A DNA stretch of 64,000 nucleotides from Novosphingobium endophyticum (GTDB taxonomy: Bacteria > Pseudomonadota > Alphaproteobacteria > Sphingomonadales > Sphingomonadaceae). The first letter of the stretch is position 1. Every line of letters begins with the position of its first letter. Positions 10,065 to 18,816 of this stretch are shown here, piece after piece. The position numbers and the translations under genes are program-made. Under the pieces are notes generated by a model. It worked only from the letters and a program-made list of their open reading frames with translations. It was not told where the DNA came from and searched no databases. The stretch covers positions 1 through 64,000 of the forward strand of contig NZ_BMHK01000014.1 of the NCBI RefSeq assembly GCF_014640675.1, given 5' to 3'.

Positions 10065-10212
10065 GGCTGGTCTAATCCCTATGTTTCGTGCGCGGCCCGG
10101 ATGAATCGCTTGAAAGTACGAATCTCCCGATGCGCGGGAAGGCGGGCAAATCGTCGAAAACCTCCGCCAAGTCAAGCAGAGCGCGGGATTCCGTGGAGGT
10201 AAAATAATACCT

Positions 10213-10551
10213 TCAGCAATTCCCGGCGATCGCCGCGAGCCAGGCGGCCGTTCCCGCGGCCGCCGCGTCACAGCGCCAGCCGAGTACCGCAGGCTCGTCA
10301 TAAGGATGCAGTTCGGCGAGCCGTGCGACGGCGGAGTCGAGCAGCGCGGCATTGGTCTTGAGCAACGCCCCCGCCTCGCGCGCCGTGTCCTTCTCGCCAT
10401 TCCAGACGAACACCGAGGTCATCCCGCCCAGCACGTTGCCGCAGGCGATCAGCTTTTCGTCAAGAAGCGTGTGAATTGCCGCCAGCGCCGCCTCTTCATC
10501 GGGAAACGGGCACCAGACGAGCGCGGGGACGTTCTCGCCCGGCCCGCTCAT
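10213..10551 (-). CDS. cutA: CutA1-like divalent cation tolerance protein
   Basis: A 112-residue CutA1 trimer subunit: [37 protein letters not shown] and [12 protein letters not shown] are all family signatures. CutA is reported to affect copper tolerance but its chemistry is unclear. Its start overlaps the ctaA stop by 4 bp, so it is the second gene of a ctaA-cutA operon. Link to copper use by the heme-copper oxidase is an inference. Confidence 0.92.
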   Translation of the reverse strand: MSGPGENVPALVWCPFPDEEAALAAIHTLLDEKLIACGNVLGGMTSVFVWNGEKDTAREAGALLKTNAALLDSAVARLAELHPYDEPAVLGWRCDAAAAGTAAWLAAIAGNC

Positions 10552-11636
10552 ACGCCGTATCCGACCTGATCGCGGCGGCCAAGCGCGTGAACGCCCCAGA
10601 CCGTAGCCATGACAAGCAGCGCACCGACGAGCTGGTGCGCGACGGCCAGCCACAGGCTCATGCCCGACCACACGGTGAAGATGCCGAGCAGCACCTGCGT
10701 GCCGAAGGCGCAGTGTATCGCCACCGAAATGCCCCGCTGACGACGCGCGCGCAGCCTGCGAGCGAGAACCACCAGCGCGGCGGCGACCACCCACGCCCAC
10801 CAGCGATGAATGAAGTGCGTGAGGTAGGGATCGCTGAACAAGGCATGGAAGAAGCCGGCCGCCCATTCGACGCCTTCCGGAAAGAAGCGCCCTTGCATCA
10901 ATGGCCAGGCATCCATGCTGAACCAGCCGGCGCCGGCAACGTACCCGGCGCGAAGCCCGGCCACCATCGCGCCCATGAACAGCTGGAACATGAGCACCGC
11001 CAGCACCCCGACACCGAACCGTTGGAGGCGCGCCGGCGCCTGGCCGCGTCGCAGTTCCATGAGATCGAGCGCGGTCCACACGAGGCCGCCGAGCGTGACC
11101 AGCGCCGTCAGCAGATGGGCCGCGAGACGAAAGTGGCTCACCCGGTCGGCCGCTTCGGGCGTGAGGCCGGAAGAGACCATCCACCAGCCGACCGCCCCCT
11201 GCAACCCGCCCAGCGCCAGCAGCGCCAGCAGCCGCGGCTTGTAACCGAGCGGGATCGTGCGCCTGAACCAGAACCACGCCAGCGGCAACGCGAAGGCCAG
11301 CCCGATCAGGCGCGCGAGCAGGCGGTGGATCCATTCCCAGAAATAGATGAACTTGTACTGCGCCAGCGTCATGCCCGCCGGGCCGTTCACATCGAGATAT
11401 TGCGGGATCTTCCTGTAGTCGGCGAACTCAGCCTGCCACTGCGCCTCGGTCAGCGGCGGGATCACGCCGGTGATCGCTTTCCATTGGGTGATCGACAGCC
11501 CCGATTCGGTCAGCCGGGTGATCCCGCCGACAGCCACGATCAGCACGACAAGCGCCGCGACCGCGAACAACCATCGCACCATCGGCGTGATGTCGTCGGT
11601 TGTACCAATTATCGGGCGACCGTCTGCGACTCTCAT
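10548..11636 (-). CDS. ctaA: heme A synthase (COX15/CtaA)
   Basis: A 362-residue membrane protein with eight predicted helices and the paired conserved histidines of CtaA: GGITRLTESGLSI at the start, EWIHRLLARLIG, HFRLAAHL, HFIHRWWAWV and AVAHQLVGA. It oxidises the C8 methyl of heme O to give heme A for cytochrome c oxidase. The COX15 type (type 2) fits alphaproteobacteria. Translationally coupled to cutA. Confidence 0.95.
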   Translation of the reverse strand: MRVADGRPIIGTTDDITPMVRWLFAVAALVVLIVAVGGITRLTESGLSITQWKAITGVIPPLTEAQWQAEFADYRKIPQYLDVNGPAGMTLAQYKFIYFWEWIHRLLARLIGLAFALPLAWFWFRRTIPLGYKPRLLALLALGGLQGAVGWWMVSSGLTPEAADRVSHFRLAAHLLTALVTLGGLVWTALDLMELRRGQAPARLQRFGVGVLAVLMFQLFMGAMVAGLRAGYVAGAGWFSMDAWPLMQGRFFPEGVEWAAGFFHALFSDPYLTHFIHRWWAWVVAAALVVLARRLRARRQRGISVAIHCAFGTQVLLGIFTVWSGMSLWLAVAHQLVGALLVMATVWGVHALGRRDQVGYGV

Positions 11637-11737
11637 GCCGCGCGTTCCTGCGTTCTTGGAACGAATTAGGCAAGGGCAACGTTTGCGGGCAACGTCAACG
11701 CTTGCGCAATGTTACATTATCACATAACGCATATGCC

Positions 11738-12115
11738 ATGCGCAGCACTCTTTTCGCGATTCGTGATCGGCTCGACCGTGCGGGGATTCTCCTGAGCGGG
11801 CTTTGCGCGGTGCATTGCTTTCTCGGCGTGCTCCTCGTCGGCGTGCTGGGTCTGGGCGGTGAGGCGCTGCTTTCTCCCGCCATACACAAGGTAGGCCTGG
11901 CACTGGCACTGGTGGTCGGCCTTGTCTCGCTGGGCCTGGGCGTCCTGCGTCACGGGCGCGTCGGGCCGCTCGTCATCGGGGGCATCGGTCTTGCGCTGAT
12001 GGCGGCCGCGATCGCGGTGGGCCACGGCCTGCCGGAAGCTGTGCTTACGGTCATGGGCGTCACGCTCGTCGCCTTCGCGCACATCGGCAACCTGCGTGGG
12101 CACGTTTCGCGCTGA
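11738..12115 (+). CDS. MerC-domain membrane protein
   Basis: A 125-residue protein with four hydrophobic segments and the MerC-type GLCAVHCFLG pair of cysteines in the first helix. MerC proteins carry Hg(II) across the inner membrane, but lone chromosomal copies without merA, as here, probably handle another soft metal. A GTTA/TAAC-ended AT-rich palindrome (11711-11728) precedes the start; it resembles Zur or Fur-type operators of alphaproteobacteria, which would fit zinc control, but the match is weak. ATG at 11738 is the best start. Confidence 0.75.
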   Translation: MRSTLFAIRDRLDRAGILLSGLCAVHCFLGVLLVGVLGLGGEALLSPAIHKVGLALALVVGLVSLGLGVLRHGRVGPLVIGGIGLALMAAAIAVGHGLPEAVLTVMGVTLVAFAHIGNLRGHVSR

Positions 12116-12161
12116 GCAGGGCGGCCTTGCACTGACGGCACCGCACGCTATCTGCGGAGAC

Positions 12162-12380
12162 ATGCCCGCAGAACTCTCGCTCACCGTCAATGGCGAACCC
12201 CGCCGAACCGCGCCGGGTTCGAGCATCGCCGATCTCGTCGCCAGCCTTGGGCTGGACCCCCGCAAGGTCGCGGTCGAGCACAATGGCGAGATCGCTCCGC
12301 GCTCGACGCTGGCCAAGGTCCGGCTCGGCGACGGCGACGTGCTCGAGATCGTCCACTTCGTGGGCGGCGGACACTTGTAA
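12162..12380 (+). CDS. thiS: sulfur carrier protein ThiS
   Basis: A 72-residue ubiquitin-fold protein, [15 protein letters not shown]...[14 protein letters not shown]. ThiS must end in Gly-Gly so that ThiF can adenylate it and sulfur can be attached as a thiocarboxylate for thiazole formation by ThiG. Here the glycines are followed by His-Leu, so the chain would need trimming or the tail must be tolerated. Directly upstream of thiG, 46 bp apart. No thiF, thiO or thiC nearby. Confidence 0.9.
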   Translation: MPAELSLTVNGEPRRTAPGSSIADLVASLGLDPRKVAVEHNGEIAPRSTLAKVRLGDGDVLEIVHFVGGGHL

Positions 12381-12426
12381 CCGCCAGCCATCGCCCCTAC
12401 CGCGCTCCCCCGAAAGGAAGCGAACC

Positions 12427-13224
12427 TTGACCGATACCTCCGCAAAGACCGGCTCCTCCGATACCTGGACAGTCGCCGGCCGCACTTTCCGCTCCCGCCT
12501 GATCGTGGGCACCGGCAAGTACAGGGATTTCGAGGAGAACGCCGCCGCCGTCGAGGCTTCCGGCGCACAGATCGTGACCGTCGCGGTGCGCCGGGTCAAT
12601 GTCTCCGACCCCAGTGCTCCGATGCTGACCGACTTCATCGACCCGAAGAAGATCACCTACCTGCCCAACACCGCCGGCTGCTTCACCGCCGAAGAGGCGA
12701 TCCGCACGCTGCGTCTCGCCCGGGAGGCAGGCGGCTGGGATCTGGTGAAGCTGGAAGTGCTGGGCGAGGCCCGCACGCTCTATCCCGACATGCGCGAAAC
12801 GCTGAAGGCCTGCGAAGTGCTGGCGAAGGAAGGCTTCGCGCCGATGGTCTACTGCGTCGACGATCCGATCGCGGCGAGGCAGCTCGAAGAGGCGGGCGCG
12901 GTGGCGATCATGCCGCTGGGCGCGCCGATCGGTTCGGGCCTCGGCATCCAGAACAAGGTGACCATACGCCTGATCGTCGAAGGCGCGAACGTGCCGGTGC
13001 TGGTCGATGCCGGCGTGGGCACCGCTTCGGACGCGGCCGTTGCCATGGAACTGGGCTGCGACGGCGTGCTGATGAATACCGCGATCGCCGAGGCGAAGGA
13101 CCCGATCCGCATGGCCCGGGCGATGAAGCTGGCGGTCGAGGCGGGGCGCGACGCCTATCTCGCGGGACGCATGGCGACGCGGCGCTATGCCGATCCCTCC
13201 AGCCCGCTGGCCGGCCTGATCTGA
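12427..13224 (+). CDS. thiG: thiazole synthase ThiG
   Basis: A 265-residue TIM-barrel enzyme that makes the thiamine thiazole from deoxyxylulose 5-phosphate, ThiS thiocarboxylate and an imine of glycine. Motifs: [25 protein letters not shown], the Schiff-base lysine in [20 protein letters not shown] and [12 protein letters not shown]. No ATG is available at the right place. The TTG at 12427, with AGGAAG 8-13 bp upstream, is the best start. Forms a thiSG operon. Confidence 0.93.
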   Translation: MTDTSAKTGSSDTWTVAGRTFRSRLIVGTGKYRDFEENAAAVEASGAQIVTVAVRRVNVSDPSAPMLTDFIDPKKITYLPNTAGCFTAEEAIRTLRLAREAGGWDLVKLEVLGEARTLYPDMRETLKACEVLAKEGFAPMVYCVDDPIAARQLEEAGAVAIMPLGAPIGSGLGIQNKVTIRLIVEGANVPVLVDAGVGTASDAAVAMELGCDGVLMNTAIAEAKDPIRMARAMKLAVEAGRDAYLAGRMATRRYADPSSPLAGLI

Positions 13225-13228
13225 AGCT

Positions 13229-13402
13229 TCAGCCGCGCCGGCTGTCCTCTTCTTCCAGTTCCTCCCGAAGCTTGCGCGCGCCTTCATCGGACACCCGATC
13301 GAACCTGCGGTTGCGCCTGCGGTACTGGATCGTGCCATAGAGAATGCCGAGGCCGAGCAGGATGGGTCCGCCGATGACAACAAACGCCCAGAGATATTCC
13401 AT
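13229..13402 (-). CDS. small conserved membrane protein
   Basis: A 57-residue protein: MEYLWAFVVIGGPILLGLGI forms one transmembrane helix, followed by a basic stretch (YRRRNRR) and an acidic C-terminal tail with EELEEED. Single-helix proteins with this start are frequent in sphingomonad genomes; function unknown. Convergent with thiG, 4 bp apart. Short, but codon use and the helix-plus-charged-tail layout support it. Confidence 0.65.
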   Translation of the reverse strand: MEYLWAFVVIGGPILLGLGILYGTIQYRRRNRRFDRVSDEGARKLREELEEEDSRRG

Positions 13403-13556
13403 CGCCTTCTCCCGCGCACGGACCTTCCCCTATGGCAATGCGCAGGGACGGCCTTCGTTCCTTGTCGGGGGAGGGTGACGGCGCGAATATTGCCCAAGAC
13501 CCGCCCGGAAGTTCGTGCCGAAACCCGCGTATAGTTAACGAGTTGGCAAGCACTGC

Positions 13557-13564
13557 ATGGTTAA
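13557..13564. promoter_or_regulatory. possible CtrA half-site
   Basis: ATGGTTAA is the reverse complement of TTAACCAT, the half-site recognised by the cell-cycle regulator CtrA in alphaproteobacteria. A second GTTAAC lies at 13534-13539. Both are upstream of the gene starting at 13611. The spacing is not the classic TTAA-N7-TTAA, so this is only a candidate. Confidence 0.3.
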
Positions 13565-13610
13565 CTCGGCGATGTGGAGAGGTGTACTTCACGTCTTTGG
13601 GAACACGAAA

Positions 13611-14138
13611 ATGGCTTACGCGGGAACGGCCACTCTGACCATCAGCGAGCTGCGCGAGTTCGCGAGCTTTTCCGCCAGCGAACAGCGCTACATCCGGCGC
13701 AGCCTCGACGTTGGCCTCGGGCGACAGGACGCCTTCAAGCTCTGGGCGCGCGACGCCAACGAGTCCGCCTCGATTCGCGACCAGTACGTCGCTTACCAGA
13801 ACCTGAAAGCGCTGCGAGCCATGCGGCCCGACGACGAGGCGTTCGCCGACATCGAGACCTTTGTGGGCAAGCTCCTGCGCATGGCGGCTTTCGATCTCGC
13901 GCAGGACCGGCTCGATTCGTTTTCGGCCTTCCGCTTCCTCTACGAGCGCCTGCTCGGCGCCTGGGTGCGCCCATGGCTTCCCGGCGCCTTCTGCGGCGCG
14001 GCCGCGCTGCCCCAGATCCGCCCGGACCGCCGCAGGGTACTTCTCCATTCGATCAGCGAGGCGGCGGCAACGGCCCCCGGCTGGTCGGATCGCGAGCCGA
14101 GCTTCTATCCCGAGTTCATCGAGAAGGAAGCCGCCTGA
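13611..14138 (+). CDS. hypothetical protein
   Basis: A 175-residue soluble, mostly helical protein beginning MAYAGTATLTISELREFA. No recognised domain. Tryptophan- and arginine-rich in the middle (LLGAWVRPWLPG), ending SFYPEFIEKEAA. Upstream in-frame ATGs at 13557 and 13572 would add up to 18 residues but would place the TTAAC elements inside the gene. Base composition matches the chromosome. Not obviously linked to its neighbours. Confidence 0.7.
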   Translation: MAYAGTATLTISELREFASFSASEQRYIRRSLDVGLGRQDAFKLWARDANESASIRDQYVAYQNLKALRAMRPDDEAFADIETFVGKLLRMAAFDLAQDRLDSFSAFRFLYERLLGAWVRPWLPGAFCGAAALPQIRPDRRRVLLHSISEAAATAPGWSDREPSFYPEFIEKEAA

Positions 14139-14770
14139 CCCGTCAGTTCCGCTTGCCGAGCGTCTTGCGGATTTCGTCGCGCCAGCGCGATCCCTCGATC
14201 TCCTTGAGCAACGCGATGTCGACCGGCTCACGCAAGGGACTGCCCTGCCCGAGCGCAATACCATAGTCCTGCCGTCCGAAAGTGCCCGGCAGCATTCTCA
14301 GTTCGTCGCCAACCTCCTTGCGCGACAGATAGCGCAGCAGCGGCTTGTCATAGACGAAGGCGTCGATCCGGCCCTGACGGAGCGCATCGAGACCCGACTG
14401 GACGTCGGGAAACCCGGTAAAAACGATACCGGCGTCGGTCAGCCATTCGTCGGTGGCGGAATGCCGAGTCGAACCGACCGTGGCGGCGGGAAGGTCATCC
14501 GGCCCCGCAATCGCGTCCGCAAGACGCCCTTCGGTAAGCGAGGAGGCGATCATGCCGGTGAAAGTCGAGATGATGATGATCGCGGCGAACATCCAGACCA
14601 ACGCGATCACCTTGCCCGCCGCCGTGCGCGGCGCTTTGTCGCCATAGCCGACAGTGGTCATCGTCACCGCCGAAAACCAGAAGCCCGAGCCGATGCCCCT
14701 GGGACTCCGGGAAAATTCCTCCGGGTTGTGCTTGCGCTCGGCCAGCCAGAACAGGAACCCGACAAAAAAC

Positions 14771-14833
14771 AGCACCGCCGAGAGCGCCAGCACCGCCGAG
14801 AGCGCCAGCACCGCCGAGAGCGCCAGCACCGCC
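14771..14833. repeat. 18-bp tandem repeat, 3.5 copies, in the channel pseudogene
   Basis: AGCACCGCCGAGAGCGCC is repeated perfectly three times and half a fourth time. On the coding strand it gives LALSAV repeats in the first pore helix, making the helix two units longer than expected. Perfect identity of the copies indicates recent slippage. Confidence 0.9.
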
Positions 14834-14862
14834 TTGAGAGAATCGAGGGTGAAGAAGTTGCA

Positions 14863-14869
14863 AGAAGAG
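14863..14869. repeat. left junction repeat AGAAGAG (attachment core)
   Basis: Seven bases identical to 23127-23133. It sits within an imperfect palindrome (GTTGC before, GCAAC after), as expected for tyrosine-recombinase core sites, which usually have a 7-8-bp crossover region between inverted arms. Its position inside the interrupted coding sequence lets the ancestral gene be rebuilt. Confidence 0.6.
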
Positions 14870-14890
14870 GCAACAATAGTAATAATTAAC

Positions 14891-14903
14891 AATTCCAGAT
14901 TTG
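14891..14903 (+). repeat. left copy of 13-bp inverted repeat around the TOTE module
   Basis: AATTCCAGATTTG here is the exact reverse complement of 18817-18829. The two copies bracket the divergent gene pair at 15027-18774. No flanking target duplication was found, so it is not proven to be a transposon end. Confidence 0.45.
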
Positions 14904-15026
14904 GACTGGCCTGGGCACCTTAACTCAAAATTCTGGTCGAGGTTTTCGCGCAGTTCGGATTGAAGCTCGATGCCCGGCCCAGGAGAGGATGGATAAGGCG
15001 GTTCGGGAGGCGGCGCTCAGCCCCCG

Positions 15027-16157
15027 CTAGGGCATGGTTGTCAGCCGTTCGATGAAACGCTCCTTCCGAGCATGCCGCTCGCGGATTCCGTGAAGCCGCC
15101 GGCCGAATTCGGCCACTGCACCTTGCGTCTCGGCAATGGCACGAAGATCGACAAGAAGGGCGACGGCCTTGTCATAGCCGGGAGCATTGCGACGCTCGAT
15201 TTCGGCTTCCACCTCCTGCCAGGCACCCTCGCCGCGTCGAGCAAGGGCATCGATCCGGACAAGGCGCGCTTTCTCGGCTTCCTCCAGTTGCCGACGGCGG
15301 TCGGCCGCCGCCTTCTCAGCCTTCGCACGATCCCGAGCGAGGCGGATGGCGCGTGCGCGGGACCGCAATTCGCCAGCGGTTCGCGTACCATTGGGCAAGC
15401 CGACATGTTGCTCACCCAGCTGTTTTCGAACCAGCGCGCGTAACTCTACGGCGATGTTGGGATCGCCGCCGAACAGGCGGGTGAGCAGGTCCGTCTTCTC
15501 ACGATCGGTCATGGCCGCAATGACTTCTCCTGCGGCGGCGGGCGACATCGCCATCATATCCATGGGGCGATCGGCCGCCGCCTGCACAAGGTCGGGATCG
15601 ATGTCGAAAAATTCTGCAAATGCTCCAAGCGCCCCCGTCAGCGGCCCGATGCCTGCCATGGGCTCAATCTCGTCATCGCCCAGCCCTTCAGCCTCGATCG
15701 CGCCCAGCCACAACAGATAAAAGAGCCGAAGGTCGCCCGCGAGGAGATCGGCCCGGAGCGGCGCAAGCGCGGCGAGCCAGCCAGAGCCGTCATCCCAATC
15801 CTCATCCAGTTCGACTTCGTCGCGCGCGATATCGAGGATCAGGGTGTCGCCAGCCGCCTGCAGCGTAGCCCAATCGATCCCGAGCAAAAGCGGCTTGAGA
15901 AACCGCTGATCCACCAGCTTTTTGGGCAACCGGATCATCAGCCGCCGTGTTCCCCAGTTTGCCAGATAGAGATGAAGGTCGAACCAGCGCTTCATGAAAT
16001 CGGCGGGGTCGCCCTTCAGGTCGCCCCATTCGTAGGAATTGGTGAAGCTCGTCGCCGTGATCCGCGCCCGTGTCGATATCGCCCGGAGCGCCTGCCGATC
16101 CGTTTCGTCGAGCGGATGATCGACCGCCTGGAATTCATAATATTGATATTCGCTCAC
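15027..16157 (-). CDS. uncharacterised island protein, divergent from the TOTE primase-helicase
   Basis: A 376-residue protein. The start is GTG at 16157 with GGAGG 6-10 bp upstream, giving (V)SEYQYYEFQAVD. The N-terminal 130 residues look like a compact domain (ITATSFTNSYEWGDLKGDP, WGTRRLMIRLPKKLVD). The middle is acidic and helical. The C-terminal third (about 260-376) is a long charged coiled coil rich in A, E, R and K. No catalytic motif recognised. It diverges from the primase-helicase gene with a 178-bp shared promoter region, so the two probably act together. Proteins with this YYEF start occur in bacterial islands, often beside SWIM zinc-finger proteins; that is from memory, not a search. 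Confidence 0.75.
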   Translation of the reverse strand: MSEYQYYEFQAVDHPLDETDRQALRAISTRARITATSFTNSYEWGDLKGDPADFMKRWFDLHLYLANWGTRRLMIRLPKKLVDQRFLKPLLLGIDWATLQAAGDTLILDIARDEVELDEDWDDGSGWLAALAPLRADLLAGDLRLFYLLWLGAIEAEGLGDDEIEPMAGIGPLTGALGAFAEFFDIDPDLVQAAADRPMDMMAMSPAAAGEVIAAMTDREKTDLLTRLFGGDPNIAVELRALVRKQLGEQHVGLPNGTRTAGELRSRARAIRLARDRAKAEKAAADRRRQLEEAEKARLVRIDALARRGEGAWQEVEAEIERRNAPGYDKAVALLVDLRAIAETQGAVAEFGRRLHGIRERHARKERFIERLTTMP

Positions 16158-16335
16158 GCCTGCCTCCGCTGCGCCTCCACCGTCATGGACGTCGCCGATA
16201 GGCGACCGGCCGCCTGCGATGGAAGATCGCACCGCTTGATGAAGCGCGCATTCGGGCCGTCATCGCATCACCTTCGCATGCGAATCGGCACTGATCCTGT
16301 AAAAGAGACGAGTCGGGGACATTGATGGCGACCGC

Positions 16336-18774
16336 ATGACAGACGAGCAAATTCAACATATTCGGACCCGGCTTGCTGCGCTCGGAACCGAGCAGGCGGA
16401 GCTTGAAGCCATGCTTCGAAAGCTCGAATGCCAGCAAACATCGCCCAGGTCCAATGATCGGCAATCGGCGCTTGGCGTGAACAAGCCCACCATTATGGCT
16501 TCCTCCTCTTCGGCAGAGAAAGTGGCGCTTTTTCGCCGCCTCTTCGTCGGTCGCACCGATATATTCCCTGTCCGCTGGGACAACCCAAAGACGGGGCGCT
16601 CGGGCTATTCCCCTGCTTGCGCGAATGAATGGGCAAAAGGGGTGTGCGGCAAGCCGCAGATCAAATGCGGCGAGTGCCCGCATCAGGCATTCGTCCCGGT
16701 GTCGGATGAGGTGATCGACAAGCATCTTCGCGGCGGGGACGGTCGGCGCCGCGCTGCTGGCGACTTCGTTGCCGGAGTTTACCCGCTGCTCACGGACGAA
16801 ACCTGCTGGTTCCTCGCCGCCGACTTCGACAAGCAGGACTGGGCGGACGATGCATTGGCGATGATCGACACATGCCACGCCAAGGGCGTTCCTGCCGCTC
16901 TTGAGCGGTCACGATCCGGTAATGGCGGGCATGTCTGGATTTTCTTCGCGGCCCCGATTGCGGCGCGGATCGCCCGTCAGCTCGGGGCGGCAATCATGAC
17001 CGAGACGATGGAACGCCGCCCGGAGATTGGTTTCGCTTCCTACGACCGCTTCTTTCCAAGCCAGGATACGATGCCGCCCGGCGGCTTTGGCAACCTTATC
17101 GCATTGCCCTTGCAGGGCAGGGCGCGCGAGAACGGCAACAGCGTCTTCATCGACAGAAATCTTCGCCCCTATGACGATCAATGGGCGTTTCTGTCGTCAT
17201 TGCCCCGGTTGGCCCCCGAGCGCGCTTCGGAGATGGTCGCCGAGGCGGAAAGGCGCGGCACGGTTTTGGGCGTGCGGATGCCAGTCGACGATGAGGATGC
17301 CGACGAGCCGTGGCGCATGACGCCATCACGGCGCCGGGAGCCAGGACCGATCGACACCCCCTTGCCGGAGAAAGTCGGCATCGTCTTCGCTGATCAACTC
17401 TATGTTGACCGCACTGCATTGCCGCCCGCCATGACGGCGCGGATCATTCGCCTAGCGGCCTTCCAGAATCCCGAATTCTATCGTTCCCAGGCCATGCGAT
17501 TACCGACTTTCGGCAAGCCCCGGATCATCTCCTGCGCCGAACTTCATCCGCGCCATGTAGCGTTGCCACGGGGGTGCCTGGACGAAGCCGTCGAACTCCT
17601 TCGTGTTCACGGGGCCGAAGCGGTGATGGAAGACTTACGGACGACAGGCTCTCCATTTTCCGGGGAAGTTTGCTTTCGGGGCACGCTACACGGCTCTCAG
17701 GTGAAGGCCTTCGATGCATTGGCACCGCATGATTATGGGGTACTGGCGGCAACGACTGCATTCGGCAAAACGGTCGTGGCCGCTGCACTCATTGCTCAGC
17801 GGGCGCGCAACACGCTCGTTCTCGTTCATCGCCGTGAGTTGCTCACCCAGTGGGTCGAACGTCTCCGGACATTCCTCGACATCGATCCCAAGGAAATCGG
17901 CATTGTCGGTGGGGGACGCCGGAAACCTACGGGCATCATCGATGTCGCGGTGATCCAGAGCCTCGTGCGCAAGGGCGAGGTATCGGACATGGTGGCGGAT
18001 TACGGACATATCGTTGTCGATGAATGCCATCATCTGTCGGCGGCAAGTTTCGAGTTGGTAGCAAGGCGGGCCAAGGCGCGATACGTGCTGGGGTTATCGG
18101 CGACCGTTGCCCGAAAGGATGGTCATCACCCCATCATCTTCATGCAATGTGGCCCTGTCCGTCATCGCGTCGATGCGCGCGTGCAGGCCGCTGAGCGGGG
18201 CATTGCGCATCGCGCCAGGCATCGCCGGACAACGTTCCGCTTGCCGCCGCCGCTGGCTACTGCAGATCGCCCTTCCATGCCGGCCGTGTATGCTGCCCTC
18301 GCACAGGACGAACCGCGCAATGATCTAATTTTCGACGATGTTCTGAAGGCGCTCGAAGCGAAGCGATCGCCGGTTGTTCTGACCGAGCGGCGGGATCATC
18401 TCGACTATCTCCAACGCCGCTTCTCACATTTTGTACGCAATCTCGTCGTTCTGAGGGGAGGCATGTCCGCGGCTGAACGGAGGGCTTCGGAAGCCGCGCT
18501 GCGCGTATCGGACGGTGAGGAGCGTCTAATTCTGGCGACCGGACGTTACATCGGAGAGGGATTTGACGACCAGCGGCTCGACACGCTTTTCCTGACGATG
18601 CCTATCTCATGGAAAGGCACGCTGGCTCAGTATGTCGGGCGGCTGCACCGCCAGCATGCCGGCAAGACGGACGTTCTCGTTGTCGATTATGTCGACGAAG
18701 CGGTTCCAACGCTGGCGCGTATGGCGGCAAAGCGGCGAACTGGATATCGAGCCCTCGGCTATACGATCGAATAA
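16336..18774 (+). CDS. TOTE-type archaeo-eukaryotic primase fused to superfamily 2 helicase
   Basis: An 812-residue protein. An N-terminal coiled coil (1-40) is followed by a TOTE-family primase domain (about 60-290) with the cysteine cluster CGKPQIKCGECPH, the metal-binding ADFDKQ and the SGNGGHVW histidine motif, and a GNLIALPLQG strand. Then comes a helicase with Walker A ATTAFGKT (about 472-479), DECHH (562-566), GLSAT, the GRYIGEGFDD segment and the QYVGRLHRQ arginine-finger motif. Such fusions are known from comparative genomics as components of transposon-linked conflict systems thought to act on invading or mobile DNA; the mechanism is not established. ATG at 16336 has no upstream in-frame rival. 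All catalytic residues appear intact. Confidence 0.88.
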   Translation: MTDEQIQHIRTRLAALGTEQAELEAMLRKLECQQTSPRSNDRQSALGVNKPTIMASSSSAEKVALFRRLFVGRTDIFPVRWDNPKTGRSGYSPACANEWAKGVCGKPQIKCGECPHQAFVPVSDEVIDKHLRGGDGRRRAAGDFVAGVYPLLTDETCWFLAADFDKQDWADDALAMIDTCHAKGVPAALERSRSGNGGHVWIFFAAPIAARIARQLGAAIMTETMERRPEIGFASYDRFFPSQDTMPPGGFGNLIALPLQGRARENGNSVFIDRNLRPYDDQWAFLSSLPRLAPERASEMVAEAERRGTVLGVRMPVDDEDADEPWRMTPSRRREPGPIDTPLPEKVGIVFADQLYVDRTALPPAMTARIIRLAAFQNPEFYRSQAMRLPTFGKPRIISCAELHPRHVALPRGCLDEAVELLRVHGAEAVMEDLRTTGSPFSGEVCFRGTLHGSQVKAFDALAPHDYGVLAATTAFGKTVVAAALIAQRARNTLVLVHRRELLTQWVERLRTFLDIDPKEIGIVGGGRRKPTGIIDVAVIQSLVRKGEVSDMVADYGHIVVDECHHLSAASFELVARRAKARYVLGLSATVARKDGHHPIIFMQCGPVRHRVDARVQAAERGIAHRARHRRTTFRLPPPLATADRPSMPAVYAALAQDEPRNDLIFDDVLKALEAKRSPVVLTERRDHLDYLQRRFSHFVRNLVVLRGGMSAAERRASEAALRVSDGEERLILATGRYIGEGFDDQRLDTLFLTMPISWKGTLAQYVGRLHRQHAGKTDVLVVDYVDEAVPTLARMAAKRRTGYRALGYTIE

Positions 18775-18816
18775 TATGGTCTTGGGTGCGTGACCAAGGC
18801 ACGCATCGTGATCTTG

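Larger units (their letters stand above)
14143..14869 (-). pseudogene. glutamate-receptor-like ligand-gated K+ channel, C-terminal half (split by island)
   Basis: This fragment holds the pore and the second half of the ligand-binding domain of a GluR0-type channel: a helix, the selectivity filter TMTTVGYGD, the second pore helix, then the periplasmic-binding-protein-like part (DLPAATVGSTRH, DAFVYDKPLLRY, QDYGIALGQGSPL) and C-terminal helices. The signal peptide and the first half of the binding domain are missing; they lie on the far side of the island at 23127-23526. Joining the two at the AGAAGAG repeat gives TWVTLLAT followed, after one missing T, by FFTLDSLKAVL, which reads as a proper first pore helix. 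An 18-bp tandem repeat lengthens that helix. Not functional as it stands. Confidence 0.85.

Noticed and set aside
10476-11669. 397-codon open frame antisense to ctaA and cutA
   Set aside because: Shadow of two certain genes; full of Arg, His, Gln and Pro and no family signature.
11711-11728. Zur operator before the merC-like gene
   Set aside because: Only GTTA/TAAC ends match; too weak to list as a site, so mentioned only in the gene entry.
12116-12161. TPP riboswitch before thiS-thiG
   Set aside because: The gap is only 46 bp and lacks the conserved CUGAGA and ACCUG-type elements.
12900-14140. CRISPR-like or other spaced repeats
   Set aside because: No regularly spaced repeats were seen here or elsewhere; the only tandem repeats are the 18-bp units at 14771.
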